A stretch of 64,000 nt of DNA from JAXGQD01 sp040766665 (GCA_040766665.1 JAXGQD010000001.1:310001-374000); one strand, 5' to 3'; shown: positions 36,910 through 46,641, counted from the stretch's first letter. Program-made: numbers and translations. The notes: generated by a model not told the origin, from the sequence alone.

Positions 36910-37910
36910 TGGAGAAACTCCTTCAGGTTCAAGCTTTAGAAACGACGTTTTCCACAGACCGTGGTGATTCCACGGTCTTGGACGACGTCAGTTTTTCTGT
37001 GCACACCGGGGAAACGGTGGGTATTGTGGGTGAGTCGGGTTCCGGCAAAAGCGTCACCTCACTTTCCATCATGCGCCTGCTCGACCGCAATGGCTTTATC
37101 ACGAAAGGTAAAGTACTTTTTGAAGGCCGAAACCTGACCAAAATGAGCGAAGATGAGCTCGATGAGCTGCGTGGTTCGCGCCTTACGATGATTTTCCAGG
37201 ATGCTCAATCCGCACTGAATCCAGTTTTTACTGTAGGCAATCAGCTCATGGAAAGCATGCGCGTGCACCTCAAGCTTTCCAAAAAGGCTGCACACGAGCG
37301 AGCCATCGCTATCCTTAAGCAGGTGGGCTTAGCTGATGTGGAGACGATTATGAAGTCCTATCCGCATACGCTTTCAGGAGGTATGCAGCAGCGTGTCATG
37401 ATTGCCATCGCTTTATCCTGCGATCCCAAACTTCTGATTGCCGATGAACCGACGACAGCCTTGGATGTCACTATCCAAGCGCAGATCATGGAACTATTGA
37501 AATACCTGCGCGCCGAAATCAATTTGGCTTTGATACTTATCACCCACGACATCGGGCTGATCGCAGAAATGGCTGACCGTGTATTGGTCATGTATGCTGG
37601 ACAGATCGTAGAAGAAGCAGATGTCTTTACACTCTTTGAGCAACCTGCCCATCCCTACACACAAGCCTTGATGCGTTCGGTGCCAAGTATTGAAGACGCC
37701 CCGGGGCATAAGCTTGAATCTATCGGCGGAGTGGTGCCGGAAAATTACATGAATATGAAAGCCTGCCGCTTTGTCGACCGCTGTCCTTTTGCCGTGCCGA
37801 CCTGTGCGGAAGATTATCAGGCACTGACCACCTTAGTGCCCAAGCATCGTGTGCGTTGCCATCGTGCCGTAAAACGTGAGCTGCCGCTGGCTTGGAGGGC
37901 AGAGCTTTGA
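36909..37910 (+). CDS. Oligopeptide ABC transporter ATP-binding protein (OppD/DppD-like)
   Basis: 333 residues from ATG 36909. Walker A GESGSGKSVTSLSI, Q-loop MIFQDAQSALNP, signature LSGGMQQRVMIA, Walker B LLIADEPTTALDV and the C-terminal cysteine-containing extension KACRFVDRCPFAVPTC that binds an iron-sulfur cluster in this family. Couples with the OppF-like protein that follows. Confidence 0.92.
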   Translation: MEKLLQVQALETTFSTDRGDSTVLDDVSFSVHTGETVGIVGESGSGKSVTSLSIMRLLDRNGFITKGKVLFEGRNLTKMSEDELDELRGSRLTMIFQDAQSALNPVFTVGNQLMESMRVHLKLSKKAAHERAIAILKQVGLADVETIMKSYPHTLSGGMQQRVMIAIALSCDPKLLIADEPTTALDVTIQAQIMELLKYLRAEINLALILITHDIGLIAEMADRVLVMYAGQIVEEADVFTLFEQPAHPYTQALMRSVPSIEDAPGHKLESIGGVVPENYMNMKACRFVDRCPFAVPTCAEDYQALTTLVPKHRVRCHRAVKRELPLAWRAEL

Positions 37911-38977
37911 CGAGAACGAAGCTTGAACAAACCAAGCCCCAAGCGCTTATTACTGCCGACGGCGAAGTGCAAATGCGGGTATCCAATCTGGTAAAAAACT
38001 ACCAGGTTAAATCCGGTGCACTGACGCTGAAACCGGAGTTGGCTCACGCTGTTTCGGATGTCAGCTTTGATTTAATTAAGGGTGAAACCATTGGCCTGGT
38101 GGGGGAGTCCGGGAGCGGAAAATCGACGGTGGGTCGGCTTTTGGTCGCCCTGGAAAAACCCGATTCGGGCAGCATCCTCTACGAAGGTCGTGAGCTCGTA
38201 CAAGCTTCAAAAGCGGATATCCAGGAAATCAGAACCGAGTTGCAGATGATTTTTCAGGACTCGACGGCCTCGCTTAACCCGCGTAAACACATTTACGAAA
38301 TCTTAGCAGCACCTTTGCTCCACCATAAAATGGAAAGTCGGCAAACGGTTGAGAAACGCATTGACCAACTCTTGGACATGGTGGGATTGCCACGTGACAG
38401 TAAAGGGCGATACGCACACGAGTTTTCTGGCGGTCAGAGACAGCGCATCGGCATTGCCAAAGCCCTGTCCCTAAAACCACGCATCATCGTCTGTGACGAA
38501 CCCGTTTCAGCACTAGACGTATCAATACAGGCACAGATTCTCAATCTTTTACTTGAGCTCCAGGAAGAGCTGGATTTAACTTATTTATTTATTGCCCACG
38601 GATTGGCTGCGGTTAATTATGTCAGCGACCGCATCGCCGTCATGTATTTGGGTCGTATTGTTGAACTGGCCTCTGCTCAGGAGCTATTCAAATGCCCGCT
38701 GCACCCGTACACACAGGCTTTGATTAAGTCTTCGCCTATCGCCAACCCCGCCAGCCGTGACCGGGGGACTTTGCTTTTGCAAGGGGAAGTACCCTCTAAC
38801 ATCAAACCGCCCTCAGGCTGTGCCTTTCATCCGCGCTGTCCTCATGCCGAGGAGTCGTGCAGCATTGAGCGACCCAAACTCGAACACGTCAACAGCTGCA
38901 TGAAAACCGGCCGCCAACACCTTCTGGCTTGCCCCGTGATGGCACGTAAGCGCAGAGCAGGAGGAGCGAAGTTGTGA
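37907..38977 (+). CDS. Oligopeptide ABC transporter ATP-binding protein (OppF/DppF-like)
   Basis: I choose the TTG at 37907, which overlaps the preceding stop and has GGAGGGC 6 bases upstream, giving 356 residues. Walker A GESGSGKSTVGRLL, signature FSGGQRQRIGIAKAL, Walker B IIVCDEPVSALDV, and the C-terminal GCAFHPRCPHAEESC cysteines. Second ATPase of the heterodimer. Confidence 0.92.
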   Translation: MTRTKLEQTKPQALITADGEVQMRVSNLVKNYQVKSGALTLKPELAHAVSDVSFDLIKGETIGLVGESGSGKSTVGRLLVALEKPDSGSILYEGRELVQASKADIQEIRTELQMIFQDSTASLNPRKHIYEILAAPLLHHKMESRQTVEKRIDQLLDMVGLPRDSKGRYAHEFSGGQRQRIGIAKALSLKPRIIVCDEPVSALDVSIQAQILNLLLELQEELDLTYLFIAHGLAAVNYVSDRIAVMYLGRIVELASAQELFKCPLHPYTQALIKSSPIANPASRDRGTLLLQGEVPSNIKPPSGCAFHPRCPHAEESCSIERPKLEHVNSCMKTGRQHLLACPVMARKRRAGGAKL

Positions 38978-39933
38978 AGAATAGCCTTTTGCGTTACATC
39001 ATCAAACGCCTGCTCATCGCTATCCCAGTACTGATTGGAATTACGCTGATCGATTTTTTGATTATGAATCTGGCGGGTAGCCCGCTGGAAATGTTGCGCG
39101 GACCGCGCGTATCTCAGGCCGCCATCGATGCCAAAGCGATTGAACTGGGGCTCAATCAGCCATTTTTTATCCAGTACTGGGTTTGGCTGAAACAACTCTT
39201 TAACGGCAATCTCGGCTACTCTATCAAGTACCATCGCGAAGTGCTGACCATGATAGGCGAAAAAATCGGCCCCACCCTCCTCCTGATGGGCTCCTCACTC
39301 TTGCTCTCACTCATCATCGCCATACCTGCCGGTATTTATTCGGCAGTGAACCAATATAAGAAAAGCGACTACGTCATTGTGACCTCATCTTTTGTCGGCA
39401 CCAGCATCCCCAGCTTCTTTTTGGGTCTGCTCTTGATTTATATCTTCCACATCAAACTGAAATGGCTGCCATTGGGCGGCATGAACACCTTGGGCGGACG
39501 GGGCGGCAACTTGGACGTGCTCAGGCATCTGCTCATTCCCATGTTTGTCCTGGCCATCTCTACAGCGGGCAGCAATATCCGCTATATTCGTTCATCCGTC
39601 TTGGAAATTCTACAGAAAGACTATCTGCGTACGGCTCGTGCTAAAGGTATCGGCAAAAGACGCGTCATCTACAAACACGCCTTCCGTAATGCCCTGGTCC
39701 CCATCGTCACCGTCGTGGGCATGCAAATCCCTTTCCTTTTTGGCGGAGCCGTCATCGTGGAGCAGGTCTTTTCCTGGCCGGGCTTAGGCTTGATGACCAT
39801 GAACGCCATCATGAACCGTGATTACCCCGTGATTATGGGCGTCTCGCTGATGACCGCCATCGTTGTGCTACTGGCCAACATTCTGACCGACGTCGTTTAC
39901 GCGATTGTCGATCCGACGATTCGTTTGGATTAA
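38974..39933 (+). CDS. Oligopeptide ABC transporter permease (OppB/DppB-like)
   Basis: 319 residues from a GTG at 38974 overlapping the upstream stop, after GGAGGAGC. About six membrane segments; the family marks GSPLEMLRGP near the N-terminus and the ATPase-coupling EILQKDYLRTARAKGIGKRR loop are present. Confidence 0.92.
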   Translation: MKNSLLRYIIKRLLIAIPVLIGITLIDFLIMNLAGSPLEMLRGPRVSQAAIDAKAIELGLNQPFFIQYWVWLKQLFNGNLGYSIKYHREVLTMIGEKIGPTLLLMGSSLLLSLIIAIPAGIYSAVNQYKKSDYVIVTSSFVGTSIPSFFLGLLLIYIFHIKLKWLPLGGMNTLGGRGGNLDVLRHLLIPMFVLAISTAGSNIRYIRSSVLEILQKDYLRTARAKGIGKRRVIYKHAFRNALVPIVTVVGMQIPFLFGGAVIVEQVFSWPGLGLMTMNAIMNRDYPVIMGVSLMTAIVVLLANILTDVVYAIVDPTIRLD

Positions 39934-39945
39934 GGAGCGCAAGAG

Positions 39946-40857
39946 ATGTTTTTCGGCAAAAAGAAACTCGCCTCCCTCGAACAGGACTTCAACAACGAAG
40001 CCCTCTTTGAAGCGAGCGAGCCCTACTATAAAACCATCTGGCGGCGCTTTAAAAAGCACAAGCTGGGGCTCTTCAGTTTATTTGTCTTGATCCTGATCGT
40101 CAGTTCCGCCCTTTTAGCCCCGCTGATTGCCCCCTATGACCCGGACAAAACCGTGGCCGCTTTCAATATGCCACCAAGTGCTGAACATTGGCTCGGTACC
40201 GACCAAATCGGCCGTGACATCTTCAGCCGACTGCTCTTTGGCAGCCGCATCTCACTTCTTGTTGGTTTCATGGCGACCTTGATTTCAACCCTGCTCGGTG
40301 TTTTTCTGGGCTTGGTTTCGGGTTATTTTGGAGGTTGGATTGATGTCATCATCATGCGCTTTACTGACATGGTCATGTCGTTTCCATACTTGCTGCTGGT
40401 ACTCGTCGCTGCATCCATATTTGAACCCGGTGTTTGGAGCATTATCCTAATTCTCGGTTTTGTGGACTGGCCCGGTATCGCCAGGCTGGTGCGCGGCAAT
40501 GTCTTGTCCTTGCGTGAAAAGAGCTTTGTGCAGGGGGCAAAACTAGCCGGATTGCCACGCAGACATATCCTCTTATCGGAGATTTTGCCCAATACCACCG
40601 CGCCTGTGCTGATTTACGCGACCTCCATCATGGCGATATCGATGCTAGATGAAGCCGCGCTGAGCTATCTGGGTTTGGGTGTGCCACCTAAGACTTCCAG
40701 TTTAGGAAATCTCCTGGGAGGAGCCGAATCCTTGACCGTGCTGACCCGCTACCCTTGGCGCTGGCTACCAGCCGGTTTGATGATAATCATTTTGGTTGTC
40801 TCTATTAACTTTATCGGTGACGCCCTGCGCGATGCCTTTGATCCCAAGAGTCGCTAG
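39946..40857 (+). CDS. Oligopeptide ABC transporter permease (OppC/DppC-like)
   Basis: 303 residues with the N-terminal cytosolic stretch typical of OppC, HWLGTDQIGRDIFSRLLFG, and the coupling loop SLREKSFVQGAKLAGLPRRH. Pairs with the OppB-like permease 12 bp upstream. Last transporter gene of the operon. Confidence 0.92.
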   Translation: MFFGKKKLASLEQDFNNEALFEASEPYYKTIWRRFKKHKLGLFSLFVLILIVSSALLAPLIAPYDPDKTVAAFNMPPSAEHWLGTDQIGRDIFSRLLFGSRISLLVGFMATLISTLLGVFLGLVSGYFGGWIDVIIMRFTDMVMSFPYLLLVLVAASIFEPGVWSIILILGFVDWPGIARLVRGNVLSLREKSFVQGAKLAGLPRRHILLSEILPNTTAPVLIYATSIMAISMLDEAALSYLGLGVPPKTSSLGNLLGGAESLTVLTRYPWRWLPAGLMIIILVVSINFIGDALRDAFDPKSR

Positions 40858-40916
40858 GTTGAGGCTTTTGCCCTCATGATCTATCTGTAAATCTCAATAG
40901 CTGAAGGAGCGTTGTT

Positions 40917-42587
40917 ATGCAGCCCTGGTGGAAAAAATCCGTCGTTTATCAAATTTATCCGTGCAGTTTCATGGATGCCGACGGCGACGGCATCGGGGAC
41001 CTGAAAGGGATAAGTCAGAAACTCAATTATCTGCAGCGCTTAGGTGTTGATGTGCTTTGGCTCTCACCTATTTATCAGTCGCCCGGTGATGACAACGGTT
41101 ATGACATTTCTGATTATGAAGCTATTAATCCGGAGTTTGGCACAATGGCTGATTTTAAGGAGCTCCTGACAGAAGCCCATAAACGCGGTCTGAAAATCGT
41201 GCTGGATCAGGTGCTCAATCATAGTTCTGACGAGCATCCCTGGTTTCTGGAGAGCCGTAAGTCCAAAACGAACGCCTATCGCGATTACTATATTTGGCGA
41301 GCAGGGAAAGAGGGCGGGCCTCCTAATAATTGGGGCTCAGTCTTCGGGGGTTCTGCCTGGCAGTATGATGACTTGAGTGGGGAGTACTATCTGCATAGCT
41401 TTTCGCCAAAACAGCCTGATCTGAATTGGGAGAACCCCAAGTTGCGCGCAGCACTCTACGCAATGTTGAGGCGTTGGTGTGAGCGAGGCGTGGACGGTTT
41501 TCGTTTTGATGTCATCACGATGATTTCGAAAGATCAGCGCTTCCCTGACGGTGAACGTCAGGCAGGCGCGACATACGGTGATTTTGGTCCCTATATGTTG
41601 CACGGACCGCGAGTGCATGAGTATTTAGAGGAAATGAACCGCGAAGTTTTTAGTCACTATGACTTGTTGACCGTAGGCGAGTGCGGCGGTATTACCATTG
41701 ATAATGCCCCCTTATACGCAGGTTTGGAGCGCAAAGAACTGGACATGTTTTTCCAGTTTGAGCACGTTGATACCTGGGATCCGCCTTTTGGCAAGTGGAC
41801 AGATGCCCGCTTTGATTTTTTACAACATAAGCGGCTCTTTTTTAAGTGGCAAAAAGCATGCGCCGGCAAAGCTTGGATGGCCTTGTTTCTGGGCAATCAC
41901 GACCAGCCGCGCCTGCTCTCACGCTTCGGCGACGAGCGCCCGCAGTGGCGCGAACGTTCCGCCAAAATGCTGGCCATGAGCACTCATCTGATGCTTGGAA
42001 CCCCCTATGTTTATCAGGGTGACGAGCTGGGAATGAGCAACGCGCCTTTTGCCACTATCGCTGATTATCGCGACATTGAAGCGCGCAATGCCTGGCATGA
42101 TTTAGTGGAGACGGGTCAGATTTCTGCCCCCGATATGCTTAGCTTTTTGGGAAAACGTAGCCGTGACCAGGCCAGAACGCCGATGCAGTGGGACAATACT
42201 GCTCATGCCGGTTTTTCCGCAGCAGATCCTTGGATCATGGTCAATCCTAATTATCTTACGGTGAACGCGGAGGAACAACTGACACGGCCCGATTCTGTGT
42301 TCAATTTCTATCGTCGCCTGATTGCATTGCGTAAAAGCGAGGACATTTTGAGCGCCGGGGATTTATTACCGCAGTTAGAGGATGATGCGCAGATTTTTGC
42401 CTGGCAGCGTCGTTATGACGGGCGCGTCTGGCAGTTTATCAGTAATTGGAGTGATGTTGAGGTGGAAGTGCCGACCGAATTGACTGCGGCTATGGGTGCT
42501 GCTGAGTTGGTTTTATCGAATGTAGAATCGCCTGTGCCGACCAGCTTGCAGCCCTATGAGGGGACGGTTTGGGAATTGAAAGGCTGA
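40917..42587 (+). CDS. Alpha-glucosidase, GH13 (oligo-1,6-glucosidase / dextran glucosidase type)
   Basis: 556 residues, the usual length for this GH13 subgroup. Conserved regions: VYQIYPCSFMDADGDGIGDL, DQVLNHSSDEHPWF, GFRFDVITMISK (nucleophile Asp), TVGECGG (acid/base Glu) and LGNHDQPRLLSRFG (transition-state Asp). Cytosolic, with no signal peptide; it would hydrolyse alpha-1,6- or alpha-1,4-linked oligosaccharides, or trehalose-6-phosphate in a related branch. No sugar transporter or PTS gene is adjacent, so its substrate is not set by context. A terminator follows. Confidence 0.9.
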   Translation: MQPWWKKSVVYQIYPCSFMDADGDGIGDLKGISQKLNYLQRLGVDVLWLSPIYQSPGDDNGYDISDYEAINPEFGTMADFKELLTEAHKRGLKIVLDQVLNHSSDEHPWFLESRKSKTNAYRDYYIWRAGKEGGPPNNWGSVFGGSAWQYDDLSGEYYLHSFSPKQPDLNWENPKLRAALYAMLRRWCERGVDGFRFDVITMISKDQRFPDGERQAGATYGDFGPYMLHGPRVHEYLEEMNREVFSHYDLLTVGECGGITIDNAPLYAGLERKELDMFFQFEHVDTWDPPFGKWTDARFDFLQHKRLFFKWQKACAGKAWMALFLGNHDQPRLLSRFGDERPQWRERSAKMLAMSTHLMLGTPYVYQGDELGMSNAPFATIADYRDIEARNAWHDLVETGQISAPDMLSFLGKRSRDQARTPMQWDNTAHAGFSAADPWIMVNPNYLTVNAEEQLTRPDSVFNFYRRLIALRKSEDILSAGDLLPQLEDDAQIFAWQRRYDGRVWQFISNWSDVEVEVPTELTAAMGAAELVLSNVESPVPTSLQPYEGTVWELKG

Positions 42588-42591
42588 GCGG

Positions 42592-42626
42592 CGACTCTGC
42601 TTAACCTTTAGCAGAAGTCGATTTTT
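42592..42626 (+). terminator. Intrinsic terminator after the GH13 gene
   Basis: CGACTCTGCT (42592-42601) with AGCAGAAGTCG (42610-42620), one bulged base, followed by ATTTTTG. Confidence 0.7.
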
Positions 42627-42640
42627 GTGACACTTATTAT

Positions 42641-42824
42641 GGGGATGTGGTTAATATGGCTACTGCTGGGCTTTCGGTAGACTCAAATTACCGTTTTCAT
42701 GGCACTATTTACGAGGATGTGGTGACGACCGCCACATCCCTGGAAAAAGTGGCACTTAAATGGCCATCTACTTCGTCCGGAGGCCATCGAGAAGGGTTTT
42801 TAACCACATCTCCGTAAATTCTGG
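42641..42824 (+). repeat. Interspersed repeat, family 1, copy B
   Basis: Second copy of the element at 22103-22290: GGGGATGTGGT at its start, CCACATCCCTG(G)AAAAAGTGG at offset 91 and CCACATCTCCGTAAA at offset 163. The overall sequence has diverged but block spacing is kept to within one base. Confidence 0.65.
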
Positions 42825-42850
42825 CAGCAATTCTTCAAAAATCCAAATCG

Positions 42851-43055
42851 GTCGCAGTGCTTGGGCTGGCCGCGACACCGCTTGGAATCCGTCACATTGC
42901 TTGGACGGCCGCGACACCTTCTAAAAAGCCATGTGATTCTTTGAATCACGCAATATTTTGGCAAAATTTCCGTTAATCCAAGCCGAACCCTCTTCAAAAG
43001 CTAGAAAGTCAAGTCAGATGCCAAAATTACCGTAAGTTTTTCCGCTAATCCAAGC
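42851..43055 (+). repeat. Intergenic repeat field upstream of the IS element
   Basis: No gene is supported in 42825-43133. An inverted, looser copy of the 30-bp hairpin repeat lies at 42851-42876; CGACACCTTCTAAAAA near 42913 matches text near 33765; TTTTGGCAAAATTTCCGTTAATCCAAGC is spread over 42956-42983, and a partial copy TTTTTCCGCTAATCCAAGC is at 43037-43055. Confidence 0.55.
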
Positions 43056-43133
43056 AGCCACAAAATTGAAATTGGATTTGCGTAAAAAATGTCGTGAAAT
43101 CCCGAAAAAGACGGATGAAAAGACCCGAAATAG

Positions 43134-44499
43134 ATTAAGTCCATATAGTGGTGTAAAAAAGAAAAGGAGCCATGAGCTCCTCCATTCGGTACAACTTGAA
43201 TTAACGAGATTCAGTGGTACAGACGAAGGGAGAAAGATCATGACTCAATTACATTTTACGTTAGGTATGGACGAATTTACAGAGTTGTTCAAAATGGGGC
43301 GCGAAGAAGCGTTTGGGAAGTTAATGGAAAACCTCCTAAACCAATTTCTATTAACGGAATCCACAGAGAAATTAGGAGCACAACCCTATGAGCGGCAAGA
43401 AGAGCGAAGCGATTACCGAAATGGTCTGAGGCATCGACAGGTTAATACCCGCATCGGAAAACTCACCTTGGCCGTACCTAGGCATCGTAACGAAGCCTTC
43501 CATACGACCTTGCTTGAAAACTATCAAAGGAATGAACAAGCGCTCATTGAGGTCTTTATGGAAATGGTGGTCAATGGCGTGGCCACCCGAAATGTTGAGA
43601 GATTACAAAAGAACTCTGTGGTGTGGAGTTCTCCAAGTCCAATGTGTCCGGAACTGTGCAAGGCATTAGACCCTTACGTTGAAAGCTTTAAGAACCGCCC
43701 TCTAGAAGGAGACTATCCCTTTGTTATGGCGGATGCGATGTATGTAAAGGTCCGAGAGGACCACCGGATACGCTCAAAAGGCTTGCTCATGGCCATCGGC
43801 ATGAATAACGATGGTCGTAAAGAGGTCTTGGGATTTGAGGTATGTGAAAATGAAACAGCGTATCACTGGGAGCGCTTCTTTACGGGATTAAAACAAAGAG
43901 GCTTAAAGCAGGTTGACCTGGTGACATCGGATAGCCATAAAGGTTTGGTAAGCGCCATAAAGAAAGTGTTTCAAAACGCCAGTTGGCAGCGCTGTCAGTT
44001 CCACTTCAGCAGAAACATCGTCAACCATGTTCCCAAACGCTACCAAGCGGGCCTAGCCAGTGAACTCAGTGAGATGTTTAACGAATTAACACTAAGCGCA
44101 GCGCGGGACAAGAAGAATCAGATTATCGAAGAATACAAAGACATCTCTGCGAAAGCCATGCAGACGCTGGAAGAAGGTTTTGACGATGCAATGAATGTGA
44201 TGTGCTTACCTGAAAAGTATCGCAAGAGCCTTAGGACCACCAACATTATTGAGCGAGAAAACCAGGAGTTACGCAGAAGAGAAAAAGTGATTCGCATATT
44301 CCCTAATGTCGCTTCTGTAGAGCGTTTACTTGGAGCGATTCTTTTAGATCACCATGAAAGTTGGTCCATGCTAAACCGTGTGTTCGATATGACAGAATAT
44401 TTAAATAACCGACAAACGTACAAAAATCAGATGATTGAAACGAAGTAAAGTGGAGGTGTTACTGAATGGATCAATTTACACCACTTTATGGACTTGACT
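43134..44499 (+). mobile_element. IS256-family insertion sequence, complete
   Basis: About 1366 bp. Terminal inverted repeats include AAGTCCATA(T/A)AGTGGTGTAA, at 43137 on the left and as the complement ending at 44495 on the right, with one mismatch. The element is flanked by a perfect 9-bp direct repeat CCGAAATAG at 43125-43133 and 44500-44508, the target duplication size of the family, which fixes the ends. The transposase inside is intact. It sits in a field of intergenic repeats and disrupts no recognisable gene. Confidence 0.88.
43240..44448 (+). CDS. IS256-family transposase
   Basis: 402 residues from ATG 43240, the usual length; the frame is open upstream to beyond the left inverted repeat, so that longer reading is not the gene. 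Mutator-type DDE residues appear in MADAMYVKVRE (Asp), LVTSDSHKGL (Asp) and the terminal NIIERENQELRRREK (Glu), with CQFHFSRNIVNHVP between. No frameshift, so the copy is probably still able to move. Confidence 0.94.
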   Translation: MTQLHFTLGMDEFTELFKMGREEAFGKLMENLLNQFLLTESTEKLGAQPYERQEERSDYRNGLRHRQVNTRIGKLTLAVPRHRNEAFHTTLLENYQRNEQALIEVFMEMVVNGVATRNVERLQKNSVVWSSPSPMCPELCKALDPYVESFKNRPLEGDYPFVMADAMYVKVREDHRIRSKGLLMAIGMNNDGRKEVLGFEVCENETAYHWERFFTGLKQRGLKQVDLVTSDSHKGLVSAIKKVFQNASWQRCQFHFSRNIVNHVPKRYQAGLASELSEMFNELTLSAARDKKNQIIEEYKDISAKAMQTLEEGFDDAMNVMCLPEKYRKSLRTTNIIERENQELRRREKVIRIFPNVASVERLLGAILLDHHESWSMLNRVFDMTEYLNNRQTYKNQMIETK

Positions 44500-44713
44500 C
44501 CGAAATAGCGACTCGAATTGGATTAGCGCAATTTTTGCCAGAAGCCTACCCGGGCCCCTACCGACGCCAAGTCTTTACTCTCGTAATAGTTATCCAAAGC
44601 CCAAACCTCGCCGGAATCAAAGACCAATGCAGCCCTTTTTCCCAGTCGCACACCCAAATTTCGCACACCCAACTTTTGCACGCCGTATCGGACGACCTGG
44701 AGCGCAAGCCCGA

Positions 44714-46609
44714 CTATTGTGCAGCAGCTTCCTGCGCGTCTTCCAGCGCCGGAACCAGCACGTCCAGCAGCTTCACATCAAACTGAAAATTGTTTTGACT
44801 CAGTAAGATGTTTTCGCGCGCCAACAAAGTGTCGTCTGTAATGATATTTTTAGCCCCGCTCTTTAAGACTTTGTTCATGCTTTCTTCATCATTGACGGTC
44901 CAAACCAGGAGCTCTTTGCCCTTGCTATGAACTTGCTGAACCAAATCAGCCGTGATATTTGAGGCCTCGATACTGTAAAAATCTATCTCCTCCAATTCAA
45001 AAAAGTCACCACGCACAAAGGGCAGGATGTAGCAGGTTTTCAGCTGCGGATCCAAGCGCTTGACCTCTTGCAGTGGCGATAGTTTCAAAGAGGCAAAAAA
45101 CACCTGATCAGTCATTTCCAATTCCTGCACCAGGCGGACTGCGGCTTTTACCAGCTCGACTTCGCGCGCCTTGGAACTCTTAAACTCGATGTTAAAACGG
45201 ACTTTGTTTTTGCCAAACAACAAGACATCATGCAACAGGGGAATGCGTTCCGGCGTAGAACTCGCAGCGCTTGTCTTCGACTTGAGTTGTAAAGCCTGCA
45301 ACTCTGCATACGTGCAGTCTTCCAAGACCCGCCTGTCCCCGGTCAAGCGACGAAGGTTACTGTCATGGAAGAGCACGACTTGCCCGTCCTTGGTGATTTG
45401 AATGTCAATTTCCACATCATCCACACGATCCTCGATTGCCGCAGCAACGGAAGCGAGTGAATTTTCGACGGCTTTTTTCGTCACCCCGCGGTGCGCTGTG
45501 ATGCGCACTTTGTTGGTAGTGATATCCGCGGGGATGAGCTCGCCCGCAGGTTGGGCAGAAAGGGCAAAATGAATGCGCAGGGCTTCAAAAGCCAGCACGG
45601 CGACGAAGATCAGTAGCGAGAAAGCGATTTTGAGGCGACGTTTGCGGCGCTGGATTTTGCCAGCCTGCAGATCGACTGCGGCTACAGGTGCTTCATACCC
45701 CTCCGGAGAAGCTGGTTTAAGTGAGGCATAACGGCGATAGAGACGGCTCAACCAGGCCCAGAAATAGGCAGTCAAAAATGCGCCGAGCAACCAACCGGTG
45801 ATGTTGATGAAGAGCGAACTCAGGCTGAGTAGCGTGATGGTCCAAAAATTGCTGTCGATGAGCAGAATCAGCAACAGGAAGAGTAGGGCGAGGGCCAGGA
45901 AAAGCGTTACCGCCAGGACCAGACTGACGAAAGTCATTTTGCGTAGAATCAGCAAGAAGGTCTGTAAGCCTTTTTTACGAAAAGTCGCAAAGCTGGAACG
46001 CAAAGCGGCGATAGGCTCCTTATCGCGCAGCACCATCTCATGCAGAGTAAAGGCCAGCATAAAGAAAAGCAGGATCTGTAAGGCAATCAGGGCAATCAAA
46101 GCCAATGTTTGCCAGGTGCTTTGTAGAATGCTGTCCATAATAAACGAAGGAATTTCAATAGAGGGCAGAATCGGCGAGGCATAAATACCGGAAAGCAGGG
46201 GCGCCAAAAGCAGCACAATCAAGAGAAAGGCAAAAGGATGGCGGCGCAGGGAGCGCCAGGTAAAGCGCCAGGCCTCACGCATGTCGGCGCGGATACTGGT
46301 GTGCGGGTAGGAATAAGGCGAAGTAATCATAATCAGCCCGGACATCTCAAAAACTAAACAAAGTCCGAAAAAGATCCAAATCAAAAGCACGTACAGAAGC
46401 GCCAGGGGATCACGCAGGATGGCCGAGAGATTGTCGCTGCGCACATAATTGAAACCGGCTAAACGGTAGGTCAACTTCAAAAGGAATGAGAAGAAGGGCA
46501 AAAGTAAATAAGTAGACACAAAGCGCACGCCCAATTCGAAGACCAATGCTTCGCGCAAAGCCTGCCGTTCAATCTTGTCCAATTTCATGCTTTTACGTTC
46601 ATGTTTCAT
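44714..46609 (-). CDS. Membrane-anchored glycerophosphodiester phosphodiesterase
   Basis: 631 residues. The N-terminal ~330 residues carry about six to eight membrane segments of the GDPD membrane-domain type, followed by a GDPD TIM barrel: ITAHRGVTKKAVENSLASV (catalytic His/Arg/Glu), DDVEIDIQITKDGQVVLFHD (metal-binding Glu/Asp and catalytic His), FNIEFKS and LLVWTVNDEESM. It hydrolyses glycerophosphodiesters from lipid or teichoic-acid turnover to glycerol-3-phosphate and an alcohol. Divergent from the fatty-acid operon, with 120 bp between the starts. No clear ribosome site is seen; the ATG eight codons in is an alternative start. Confidence 0.9.
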   Translation of the reverse strand: MKHERKSMKLDKIERQALREALVFELGVRFVSTYLLLPFFSFLLKLTYRLAGFNYVRSDNLSAILRDPLALLYVLLIWIFFGLCLVFEMSGLIMITSPYSYPHTSIRADMREAWRFTWRSLRRHPFAFLLIVLLLAPLLSGIYASPILPSIEIPSFIMDSILQSTWQTLALIALIALQILLFFMLAFTLHEMVLRDKEPIAALRSSFATFRKKGLQTFLLILRKMTFVSLVLAVTLFLALALLFLLLILLIDSNFWTITLLSLSSLFINITGWLLGAFLTAYFWAWLSRLYRRYASLKPASPEGYEAPVAAVDLQAGKIQRRKRRLKIAFSLLIFVAVLAFEALRIHFALSAQPAGELIPADITTNKVRITAHRGVTKKAVENSLASVAAAIEDRVDDVEIDIQITKDGQVVLFHDSNLRRLTGDRRVLEDCTYAELQALQLKSKTSAASSTPERIPLLHDVLLFGKNKVRFNIEFKSSKAREVELVKAAVRLVQELEMTDQVFFASLKLSPLQEVKRLDPQLKTCYILPFVRGDFFELEEIDFYSIEASNITADLVQQVHSKGKELLVWTVNDEESMNKVLKSGAKNIITDDTLLARENILLSQNNFQFDVKLLDVLVPALEDAQEAAAQ

Positions 46610-46641
46610 TACAAAGCATAGTCTGCGGCTTTTTTCTCATC

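Noticed and set aside
43066..43239. N-terminal extension of the transposase frame
   Set aside because: It crosses the left inverted repeat and target duplication; the ATG at 43240 gives the normal length.
44523..44713. Minus-strand open stretch of about 60 codons ending ALDNYYESKDLASVGARVGFW
   Set aside because: The composition looks protein-like, but there is no start codon or ribosome site and it follows the phosphodiesterase stop in another frame; possibly a gene remnant, not supported as a gene.
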